Shown one piece after another: positions 56,034-64,000 of a stretch of DNA of 64,000 nt. Positions within the stretch are counted from its first letter, which is position 1. Each line of letters starts with the position of its first letter. Position numbers and translations under genes: made by a program. This DNA is from Gremmenia infestans. Its lineage: Eukaryota; Ascomycota; Leotiomycetes; Helotiales; Hamatocanthoscyphaceae. The DNA lies in assembly GCA_032629725.1 (NCBI GenBank), contig JAFEVB010000002.1, positions 1,426,001-1,490,000 on the forward strand, given 5' to 3'. Under the pieces are notes generated by a model, which was given only the letters and a program-made list of their open reading frames with translations, had not been told where the DNA came from and ran no database searches.

Positions 56034-57433
56034 CTAAAGTACTCTATTCGCAGCATTCACTTCGTCCGCCCTCTCCATGCATTCCTCCACCACTTGCCAA
56101 AACCGACCAATATCCAACCCCCTAGGAATCTTCACACCCTCCTCCCCCTCCGGCAACAACCTAACAATCGACCTCCCAGTCTGCGCTCCCTTTAACGCAT
56201 CCTCATGACTCCCCTCCGTCACGATTTTCACCTCATACCTTTCCCTTCTTCTTTTTTCCCCTCCCACACCACTTCCCAATCCATCCTCCACCCCAGTCCC
56301 CTTAGACTTAAAATCGTAAAACGGTATCTCTATCCCAACAATCCCATCAAAGACAGCTGCAACAGCAAGCGGATCATGCAATGGCGGCCCCGCCGTAATT
56401 CCAAAGACCTTCGCATAGGTATTGGCGAAGAAAATCAACAAATCAGTTAACATCCTCCTCAAAACCGTCTTTCCTTCATTCCCATTCTTTGCACCATCTT
56501 TCCCCCACAGCAGCAAGTTCTGCACGTCCGGTGTAGCAAGACACAGATGCGTGACATCGAGCGGAATCAACGTCGTCTTTATCGAAAGAACAGGATTGGA
56601 GAAGAGTTGAGAAGCAGCTTCCGGATCAACAAGAATGTTGAACTCAGCCCACGCGCTCCAATTCCCTATCCGCGCCGTCTCTTCACCGCCCACGCGTCCC
56701 ATTGGTGCGGATGTAAACCCGTCGCCGATTGCACCGCCCATTATACTTAGGCCTTTGATGTGAGATGCTAGGTCTGGGTGGGAGGAAAAGAGGAGGGCAA
56801 TGTTTGTTAGGGCGCCTGTTGCTACGAGCCAGGCTGTTTGAGGGGCGGTGGCGAGGAGTGCTTTGGCCATTGCCTGGACTGCTGGCTCGTTGATGGGCTG
56901 CGCTAATGGGGCGGGGAGGAGGGATGTCCCGTCTAACCCGGATTCTCCGTGGATTGCTGGGGCATGGACGGCGGAGCGGGTGAGAGATTCTGAAGCGCCG
57001 GAGTAGACGGGGATGTTGGGGGTTCCCATAGCGGTTAGGAGAGAAAGGGCATTGCGGGTTGTGTGGGGAAGGGAGGAGTTGCCGTGTACTGTTGAGAGGC
57101 CCAGGAGCTTGAGGTGGGGGTGGTGAGCGGAGAGGAGTATGGCGAAAGCATCCTGTTCGAAGTCAGATATGCTAACTCTGGAAAAAGGGGCAGTGAGCGA
57201 GTTTAGTCATATGACTACCATGATAAATGAAAGCAGAGTGTCGTGATTCTGAAGCAAAGAGCTCTATCTAGAAGAAAGAAGACCGCGATGCCTCCGATAT
57301 GATTCATGAGTCGCGAACTTACATCGTGGCCTGGTCGAGGCATTAGCTCAGTTCAGTTTGCATTACGAATCGCGAACGGAGACTTACCAGGATCACAGTC
57401 CAACCAAATAGGAATCTTGAAATTTGATTCCAT
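56034..57433 (-). CDS. Inosine/uridine-preferring nucleoside hydrolase
   Basis: Cleaves the N-glycosidic bond of ribonucleosides (uridine/inosine salvage). Three coding exons: 57433-57388, an 8-nt micro-exon 57330-57323 and 57152-56034, total 390 residues. Only this splice builds the calcium-binding signature of the family: PIWLDCDPG-HD-DAFAILL, with the micro-exon supplying HD and the flanking G/D codons. Further hallmarks are TVHGNSSLPHTTRNAL, SIMGGAI, WAEFNILVDPEAA and the C-terminal substrate His/Asp in GPPLHDPLAVAAV. A short insert (KGTGVEDGLGSGVGGEKRRR) is unusual. The length fits fungal URH1-type enzymes. Confidence 0.9.
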
Positions 57434-58012
57434 TCCAGAATAGTGCTAATTAGTCACTCTGATTTGGAATGTGCCTCTGAGGACAAAGTGGTGGTGTTTA
57501 CCGATCCGATCCGGTTTGGTGGAGTTGAAGTTAAGGTTGAAGAGTGGGAGAAGGCGCGTTGTCAATACAGTAGTATATAATAAAATAGGCGAGGTTTCGC
57601 TTTGTATGTTTCAGGGGCTCATTTCTAGATGCAGATGGAGCCAACAAACCAACTCGTAGAAGTTTCTACACTTACTTTTCCGATGTTTGATTGATTGCAT
57701 TGCTGAAGTTTCCTGCGCATCCTTCAGAAAACTATCGGAGGTAAGTTAACATACTTCATTTTTTATTTATGGGGCGGTTGCAAATTGTAGATCAAAAACG
57801 ACGGCTAGACTTCCGAATTTTGGCCATATGTTTGATCTTCTTGAGATTATATATCCAAAAAGGACAACTCTATCTATCCATAACGCCCCCCGGTATTCCA
57901 TATGCAACACTCCTTCAATCAAGGCTCCAGATTGCCCTATTCAACGCCGTGCAAAGACCGCCCTTTATACAGCGCATTACCAAAACTCCACGGCCCCAAT
58001 ACCTCCAGTGTC
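57434..58012. other. Spacer, nothing recognised
   Basis: Promoter of the nucleoside hydrolase and 3' region of the PYM gene; no further feature seen. Confidence 0.4.
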
Positions 58013-58588
58013 CTACTCTCCCTTGGACTTCGGCTCTCCTTCCGCATCAAAGCCCAATGCATCCAGTTCCCGAATCAATTCGTTAATCTTGATGACCTTG
58101 GCAAACTGCTCAGGCAATAGCGCACCTCCCCCCTCTTTCTTCTCTTTCAAGTCCCTGGCCTGTTTCAGCTTCTTCTTGAGATTCCTCGCCTTTTTCTCCT
58201 TCTCCACCTCCGGATCTGCTACCTCCTCTTCCTTCGCAGGCTCTTTCGCAGATCCATTGGTATCTAGCTTCCCGTCGCCTGCTTCTTCCGCAGCCTTGGC
58301 TTTCTTCCTTGCTTCTCGCCTCTTTGCATTCTTATTACTTGCAGCAGATCCATCGTCTGTAATTTCCTTCAATCCTTCAGCGCCGGGGACTCCACCGGTG
58401 CCCCGCTTCTTCCACCCATCTGCTATACGGTTCTTATAGACTTCGACATCCTCTGGGGGCTTGTAACCTGGCTTGATTTTTATTTCCTTACGTTTCGATC
58501 CGTCGGGTCGTGTGGAGGATGGGATATGACGCTCGCCGGATGTAGTTTCGATTATGCCGGCTTTGGAGGGTGTAGGTACTGAAGGCAT
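58013..58588 (-). CDS. PYM/WIBG homologue, partner of Mago-Y14
   Basis: Binds the Mago-Y14 dimer and helps remove exon-junction complexes during translation. Single exon, 191 residues. The N-terminal Mago-binding domain is well conserved (AGIIETTSGERHIPSSTRPD, then KEIKIKPGYKPPEDVEVYKN). The rest is a Lys/Glu-rich helix (ARKKAKAAEEAG, KKARNLKKKLKQARDLKEKK) and a short conserved C-terminal segment (LLPEQFAKVIKINELIREL). Divergent from QCR9 with a 332-base shared promoter. The presence of PYM fits an intron-rich filamentous fungus that retains the EJC. Confidence 0.9.
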   Translation of the reverse strand: MPSVPTPSKAGIIETTSGERHIPSSTRPDGSKRKEIKIKPGYKPPEDVEVYKNRIADGWKKRGTGGVPGAEGLKEITDDGSAASNKNAKRREARKKAKAAEEAGDGKLDTNGSAKEPAKEEEVADPEVEKEKKARNLKKKLKQARDLKEKKEGGGALLPEQFAKVIKINELIRELDALGFDAEGEPKSKGE

Positions 58589-58920
58589 CGTGAGAAAGGC
58601 TATCGCTGGGACAGCCTTTACTTATGATGGGATATTATCGGGACAGCTTGAAATGATTGTAAATGCTGCAATTGGCGCAGGGCCGCGTACCTCGCAAGGA
58701 TGATAAATATAACTTTGTTGGTGAGATTTTACCTGAACTATAAATTTGGACGAGGCTGCGTAAAGTAGATATTTCGGGAGAAAGCTTGGATTACGTAAGC
58801 GGCTCCAGAAGCCGAAAATCGCTTTGAACCTCGACAAGCTTCAATCGCAAAGACTTTAAACCACCCTCAGCAGTTCTTCTCAAGATCCACCTCCTTGCGC
58901 TTCCTGCTGAACATTTCACG
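58589..58920. promoter_or_regulatory. Shared divergent promoter of PYM and QCR9
   Basis: 332 bases between opposite start codons; no TATA box or known operator recognised. Confidence 0.4.
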
Positions 58921-59377
58921 ATGGTATTTGAAGCTTCCTCGATTCCTCCCCTTCATTTTGCACCCAGCTAACGTGTGCAATGGCAGGCTGCTCCCGCTCG
59001 ATCTATCTACAAGCAAGTCACCCCATCCATTCTACGATCGAATCGCGAACGAAGAGCCGGACATGCCGGAATCAATTGCTAATACTTTTCCTATTATAGC
59101 GCCCTGTTTCGAAAGAATTATGTCTTCCTCGGTGTTGTCTTTGCCAGTGCATTCGCGTTCGAGATGTATATTAAATCCCCGGGCCACCGATGCGGAGCTG
59201 GGTCTAATGGGCATTATAGGTCATTCGACAACGTGATGGACAAGGTCTGGGATGGCTTCAACAAGGGCGTAGGTCTCCTGGTGCAGCATATGAGGTGGAC
59301 GTCGGGCTAATGATGTACAGCGGCAATGGAAGGATATCCGGGCGAGATACATTGAGGCTGGGGGAGATGACGAATGA
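58921..59377 (+). CDS. QCR9: Ubiquinol-cytochrome c reductase subunit 9
   Basis: Small single-pass subunit of mitochondrial complex III. Five exons: 58921-58923 (only the ATG), 58987-59012, 59100-59165, 59220-59268 and 59321-59377, total 66 residues, the same length as the yeast protein. They read M, AAPARSIYN, ALFRKNYVFLGVVFASAF plus AFEM (membrane helix), SFDNVMDKVWDGFNKG and RQWKDIRARYIEAGGDDE, matching the family throughout. Intron 2 is a GC-AG intron (AA|GCAAGT) and its splice forms the Asn of SIYN. Intron 1 has a perfect GTATTT donor immediately after the ATG and a gctaac branch point. An in-frame start at the ATG at 58979 was rejected because its frame does not encode the conserved SIYN. 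Confidence 0.92.
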
Positions 59378-59972
59378 ACTTTAGGAGAAGACATGAAGAC
59401 AGGTGCGGAATGGAATTGAAGGCGGTGGTTCATATGGGTAGAGAAGGGTTGCATGGAAACCAAAGGATTCGTTGCGGTGTATAAAAGACAAGCATTGTAT
59501 CAAAATACGCCTTTACAAGATCTCGTGCCAACAATGAATTTCCAATGGTGGATGTGATCATTTAGAATTAATGTGATTTCAATATGAAAGCTGCTATGTA
59601 GAAGTCACTATTATTGGCTAACGTAGCTCCAAACATTCTCGTAGCCTTTTGATAGAGCCGAATCAGGACAAAACAGCACACCAAGCTTGCCCCTCCAACC
59701 TTCAACACATTGCTAGACCAGCAAAGCAACCTATGATTCTGTGGAACCATAACCGGCGGTGCAGGATCTACTAAAGAGCCCGAGGCTTGGACGAAATTAT
59801 CCAAACGATTCTACAAACCAGGCTTGCTTCTTGAAGCTGCAAGTAGCTTGATGCTCTACGTCAACGATAAGGCTTCCAAACAACTACGATTCGATACCCC
59901 CAGTGCAACGTGCAATTTGCTCTCGGGTTTTTGATTCTTGGCGGAAGAAATGCAGAGTACTTCCTATCATAA
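59378..59972. other. Spacer upstream of UBR1
   Basis: Includes a 78-codon minus-strand frame (59804-59568) with one hydrophobic segment (VLKVGGASLVCCFVLI) and no ATG; an acceptor-like tttgtag precedes it, but no start exon could be joined in frame. It may be a small membrane protein gene with unresolved 5' exons. Confidence in that is low. Confidence 0.3.
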
Positions 59973-62900
59973 ATGATGGAAAGAATGTCAACCCAAGAGC
60001 AGCAGCTCTGCCAGTTCCTCAAAGAGCAACCCCGCGTCCACAATTACCGCTACGACTCTAAAGCAGAGAACGACTTGCTTCAGTCTCTGTTTTGGTCCCT
60101 TGCCGGCGGACGATCAGATTATCTACAACTCTTCTTCCCAGACAACACGAAACCTCTACCTAGTGCAACATGGAGGTTAAGGAAAGCCCAAGGCGGGGCA
60201 GATGGGGACGAATTCACCGAAGCCGCTCGAGGCAAGGCTTGCGGGCATATCTTCAAGGCCGGTGAAGCTACATACAGGTGTAAGACTTGCAGTGCAGATG
60301 ACACCTGCGTTCTTTGCAGCCGGTGCTACGATTCCTCAGACCACACAGGACATATGGTGTATGTTACAGTGTCCTTGGGCAACAGCGGCTGTTGCGATTG
60401 TGGAGATCCTGAGGCCTGGCGGCTTCCTGTACACTGTTCCATCCATACGGCGCACGAGGGAGGATCACAGCCGCAAGATAAGGGGAAGGCGCCAGTCCTG
60501 CCTCCAGATCTGGTTGAATCTGTTCGCATGACTATCGGGAGAGTGTTTGACTACATATGCGATGTTATATCTTGCTCCCCTGAGCAGTTGCGGTTACCGA
60601 AGTCCAAAGAGACGATTTTGCTGGATGAGAAGATGTCGAGACTTGGCTCCCAGTTCTACAAGGGAGATATTGCGGAGGAGCAATGCGAGTTCGCTTTATT
60701 GCTCTGGAATGACGAAAAGCATACCGTCTATGAGGTCAGGGACCAAGTTGCTAGAGCTTGCAAGACGACCAAGGACGAGGGACTTAGGAGGGCCCATGAG
60801 ACTGATGATATTGGCCGGAGTATCGTCAAGTATAGCACCGATGTCGACGAACTGCTCAAAGTCTCTAGAATCATAGAGCAGATCAAAGTTACTGTTACAA
60901 TCCGGTCTTCTAGGGATACCTTCAGAGAGCAAATGTGCGGCACTATCATTGAATGGTTAGGAGATATTGCTGGATGTAGTGTGGGACCTGACCACAATAT
61001 TCTGCGCCAGGTCATATGTGAAGAAATGCTCAAGGAATGGAGCTTTGGCAGCGAGGCAAGCAACAGAGATGTTGGAATGCACGGCCTCGATGACCACGAG
61101 ATAGATGACGCCGACGAAGACCGGAGACAGTTTACGGTTGCACGTCAACGAGAGATATTCAGACGAGCCCAAGCTGCGGCTCTTGCAGCAGAAGCTGGCA
61201 ATGATGAGGATTCGGATAACTCAGAGGATAACTCCCTTGGTGATAGTCCTGTGCCTGGTGATCACTCCGATTTGGACGACAATATGAATGAGATAAGTGA
61301 CGATGATGATGATGAGGAGGACGACGATGTAGCTGACTTTGCCACCGCTGTTCAACATTATCTCTTCCAGCCAGGACAAGCAGAGACTGATCCCGATGGC
61401 GATGTGGATATGGAAGATGATGATTCGCCAATGGAGAACGGAGAGGCCACGACTGCAGGCTATCCCCCGCCTCCGCCCCCGCCCCCTATTCCGCAAAGAC
61501 CGAACAGAGATAGAGATCTTACTCCTTCCGATTCAGATACTGCGGAAATGCAACCTTTGATCTCTCCTAATGTCTACGCTAAGGCTAATATGGAGATTCC
61601 GAAAACGCCTAGGAACAAACACGCTAGTGAAGCGCAGCCCAAGCCAGCTAGATATTGGTTAGAAACCTCACAACCTTACAATGAGACAAGCTCAGTACCG
61701 CTGCATGAGAATCTGTGGGAGCGGCTACGATTAGATTGGATGATCCTGTTCGACCTGCGAATGTGGAAAAAGGTTCGCATTGACCTTCGAGACCTCTACA
61801 TATCAACTGTAGTATCTGTTCCCGAATTCAAGCGAGTGCTTGGACTGCGCTTTGCTGGTCTCTACACCACGCTGGCTCAGCTCTATCTCATTGCTGACCG
61901 AGAACCCGATCACTCGATCATCAATATCTCATTACAGATGCTGACGACACCGACTATTACCGCGGAAATCGTCGAGAGAGGGAATTTCTTGACCAATCTT
62001 ATGGCGATACTCTACACCTTTCTCACCACGCGCCAAGTTGGACATCCCCATGAGATATCCCCAAATGCTACGCTTGCCTTTGACTCGGGCACGGTTACAA
62101 ATCGTCGCATGTATCACTTCTTCCTAGACTTGAAGTACCTATTCAGCTCAGAGCATGTTCAGGAAAAGTTGCGTACCGAAGAGAGATACATGCTGCAGTT
62201 CCTGGATCTTGTGCGATTACATCAAGGAATTTGTCCAAATACTCGAGCTGTCGGAGAGCACGTGGAGTATGAGACCGATGCCTGGATTAGCGCATCGCTC
62301 ATCACCCGTGAAATCAATCGTTTGTGCAGACAATTCTCAGAGGCTTTTAAATGGAACGTTGGAGAAGACCACACTTACATCTCCAAAGCTATCAGGCTGT
62401 CTGCTAAGGCAGTCATCCTCAATTCGCTGGGAACCGAGAGGAAACACTTTGAGCAAGCTGAAATCAAGGATGAGATCAAATTCAAGAAAGTCGGCGACTT
62501 CGAGTTCGATAACACAGATATGGCGCAGAGTGTACTTCAGCACACTGTTGTGAAATTTGTTGTTGAAGCCCAACCTATCAGTTTTCATCATGCACTGCAT
62601 TATACTCTCTCTTGGTTAATCGAGAGTGGCAAGAACATGTCCCGCGAGCATCTTGTCCAGTTGTTGAGCTTCACGACTGCTGAACTCCTTGAAAAGCCTA
62701 AAGCTATGGGTCAGCGAGTCATGCCAAGTCAGGAGTATTCCGCCGAGGATCATTTGATGGCTGCTTTTGACTATCCTCTGCGTGTCTGCGCTTGGCTGGC
62801 ACAGATGAAAGCGAGCATGTGGGTCCGTAACGGCATGAGTCTTCGACATCAGCATAGCACCTACCGCGGCGTCAACCAACGAGACGTGTCCCATCACCGT

Positions 62901-64000
62901 GATCTCTTCCTTCTACAGACAGCCATGGTCGTATGTCCCCCATCTCGTGTGCTGGCTTCTATGATCGATCGATATGGTCTAGTGGTTTGGATGAAGGGTA
63001 TCTACGAACAACCGAAATCTGAAGGCGTCGATGATGGACAAATGTTGGACGTGGCCGAAGACCTAATCCACCTGCTGATTGTCTTAATCAGCGATCGAAC
63101 AGCGCTCGTGTCGGACGAAGAGGAACCAAATCCACACGTGCTTGCCATGCGTCGGGATATCACTCATACGTTGTGCTTCAAACCATTGTCGTTCACGGAA
63201 ATTTGTGGCAAGCTCCCAGACAAATTCCAGGACCAAGAAGAATGCCAAGATATTCTCGATGAAATGACCACCTTCAAGCCACCGGAGGGCCTCTCGGATA
63301 CAGGCACCTTTGAGCTGAAGGAGCAATTCCTCGAGGACATCGACCCCTACATATCTCATTATAACAAGAATCAGAGGGAGGAATCGGAGAACGCATACAA
63401 AGCCTGGATGGCGAAGAAGACAGGACGACCCGCTTCCGATATTGTTTACGAGCCAAAGCTTCGACCCATCGAAACAGGTGCATTCTCTGACCTCTCTGCC
63501 TTTACCCGAACTGGAATGTTTGCACAAATTATTTACTATGCACTTTTGTATCCACTGAAGGCACAGAAATTCGTCCCGAGTGTTCCGGTCACTCGTCTTG
63601 AGGCCTTCCTTCAAGTAGTATTACACCTGGTGCTTATTGCAATTTCTGAGGATAAGACCGACGAGGATGAAATGTCAGAGGAGTCTCTTCAATCCTTTGT
63701 TTACATTGCCCTTACAAGCACTGCACGAAGCAACTTCATGGAAAATGCTCAGGCATTCAGGACCATCGTTGCTCTTTTGGAGTTATTGTCGCGAAAAGAG
63801 GAGTTCAAGGCCTGCCACTCCAAGATCACGCTTGTTCTCAAGAGAATGAAGCAGAAGCGACCACGAAACTTTGAAACTGCGTTTGCACGTCTAGGAGTCT
63901 CGGTCGACAGAATATCTACTGCATCACCAGCGAATAATACTGTACTTGAAGACCGAGAGAAAAAGAAGCAAGCCGCCCTAGAACGCCAAGCCAAGGTCAT
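59973..64000 (+). CDS. UBR1: E3 ubiquitin ligase UBR1, N-recognin (5' part)
   Basis: Recognises N-degrons and ubiquitinates them through the N-degron pathway. The frame is open from the ATG at 59973 to the window end (about 1342 codons), without introns. The UBR box zinc finger is complete: KACGHIFKAGEATYRCKTC, then DDTCVLCSRCYDSSDHTGHM and GNSGCCDCGDPEAW, which binds basic N-termini. The ClpS-like type-2 pocket follows (CEFALLLWNDEKHTVYEVRD). A very acidic linker (SDDDDDEEDDDVADF) and a poly-Pro stretch (GYPPPPPPPPIPQRP) separate the N-terminal modules from a helical body. The RING and C-terminal autoinhibitory domain lie beyond the window. Confidence 0.94.
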   Translation, partial: MMERMSTQEQQLCQFLKEQPRVHNYRYDSKAENDLLQSLFWSLAGGRSDYLQLFFPDNTKPLPSATWRLRKAQGGADGDEFTEAARGKACGHIFKAGEATYRCKTCSADDTCVLCSRCYDSSDHTGHMVYVTVSLGNSGCCDCGDPEAWRLPVHCSIHTAHEGGSQPQDKGKAPVLPPDLVESVRMTIGRVFDYICDVISCSPEQLRLPKSKETILLDEKMSRLGSQFYKGDIAEEQCEFALLLWNDEKHTVYEVRDQVARACKTTKDEGLRRAHETDDIGRSIVKYSTDVDELLKVSRIIEQIKVTVTIRSSRDTFREQMCGTIIEWLGDIAGCSVGPDHNILRQVICEEMLKEWSFGSEASNRDVGMHGLDDHEIDDADEDRRQFTVARQREIFRRAQAAALAAEAGNDEDSDNSEDNSLGDSPVPGDHSDLDDNMNEISDDDDDEEDDDVADFATAVQHYLFQPGQAETDPDGDVDMEDDDSPMENGEATTAGYPPPPPPPPIPQRPNRDRDLTPSDSDTAEMQPLISPNVYAKANMEIPKTPRNKHASEAQPKPARYWLETSQPYNETSSVPLHENLWERLRLDWMILFDLRMWKKVRIDLRDLYISTVVSVPEFKRVLGLRFAGLYTTLAQLYLIADREPDHSIINISLQMLTTPTITAEIVERGNFLTNLMAILYTFLTTRQVGHPHEISPNATLAFDSGTVTNRRMYHFFLDLKYLFSSEHVQEKLRTEERYMLQFLDLVRLHQGICPNTRAVGEHVEYETDAWISASLITREINRLCRQFSEAFKWNVGEDHTYISKAIRLSAKAVILNSLGTERKHFEQAEIKDEIKFKKVGDFEFDNTDMAQSVLQHTVVKFVVEAQPISFHHALHYTLSWLIESGKNMSREHLVQLLSFTTAELLEKPKAMGQRVMPSQEYSAEDHLMAAFDYPLRVCAWLAQMKASMWVRNGMSLRHQHSTYRGVNQRDVSHHRDLFLLQTAMVVCPPSRVLASMIDRYGLVVWMKGIYEQPKSEGVDDGQMLDVAEDLIHLLIVLISDRTALVSDEEEPNPHVLAMRRDITHTLCFKPLSFTEICGKLPDKFQDQEECQDILDEMTTFKPPEGLSDTGTFELKEQFLEDIDPYISHYNKNQREESENAYKAWMAKKTGRPASDIVYEPKLRPIETGAFSDLSAFTRTGMFAQIIYYALLYPLKAQKFVPSVPVTRLEAFLQVVLHLVLIAISEDKTDEDEMSEESLQSFVYIALTSTARSNFMENAQAFRTIVALLELLSRKEEFKACHSKITLVLKRMKQKRPRNFETAFARLGVSVDRISTASPANNTVLEDREKKKQAALERQAKV

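Noticed and set aside
58979..59013. QCR9 starting at the ATG at 58979 (MAGCSRSIYLQ)
   Set aside because: That frame cannot be joined to the conserved ALFRKN exon with any donor; splicing from the ATG at 58921 gives the conserved SIYN.

Overview
The window is nuclear DNA of a filamentous ascomycete (Pezizomycotina; a leotiomycete-like genome is possible but not shown). The basis is short 45-125 nt introns with GTRNGT donors and CTRAC branch points, a fungal-type lysine gene (homoaconitase), fungal Zn2Cys6 regulators, fungal orthologues of UTP20, CUL3, ISC1, ZIM17 and UBR1, and AT-rich islands in which old genes carry C-to-T/G-to-A stop codons resembling repeat-induced point mutation (RIP). Most genes were reassembled here by choosing splice sites that restore conserved protein motifs; exon coordinates are given in the entries.

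Layout. 1-1171: 3' end of mitochondrial homoaconitase. 1.2-2.6 kb: AT-rich spacer with decayed coding fragments. 2.6-10.1 kb: a compact three-gene catabolic-looking cluster: an AtuA/DUF1446 protein (minus) and a family III CoA-transferase (plus) share a divergent promoter carrying unusual CCGTGG palindromes, followed by a convergent Zn2Cys6 activator. 10.1-17.5 kb: an AT-rich accessory island with decayed repeats, two inverted-repeat elements, a RIP-decayed sterol 24-C-methyltransferase (ERG6-like) pseudogene and one intact, GC-rich cytochrome P450 gene.

17.6-48 kb is a dense housekeeping block: DRN1/CWF19L1 and UTP20 (divergent), ZIM17 and CUL3 (divergent), an alternative NADH dehydrogenase, a very large Rad5-group SNF2 ATPase without a RING finger, a lineage-specific hypothetical, ISC1 and a WDR5/Swd3-type WD40 protein (divergent), and a secreted GH76 alpha-1,6-mannanase. 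48.4-50.2 kb holds a C2H2 plus Zn2Cys6 transcription factor whose zinc cluster is broken by a frameshift and a Cys-to-Tyr change. 51-64 kb: the spliceosomal RED protein, a coiled-coil hypothetical with a shortened tandem relative next to it, a nucleoside hydrolase with an 8-nt micro-exon, the exon-junction factor PYM, the 66-residue complex III subunit QCR9 split over five exons (one of them only the ATG), and the 5' part of the N-degron E3 ligase UBR1, which runs off the window.

The best candidate for an undescribed system is the AtuA/CoA-transferase/Zn2Cys6 cluster with its palindromic operators. Nothing in the window looks like a complete secondary-metabolite cluster.
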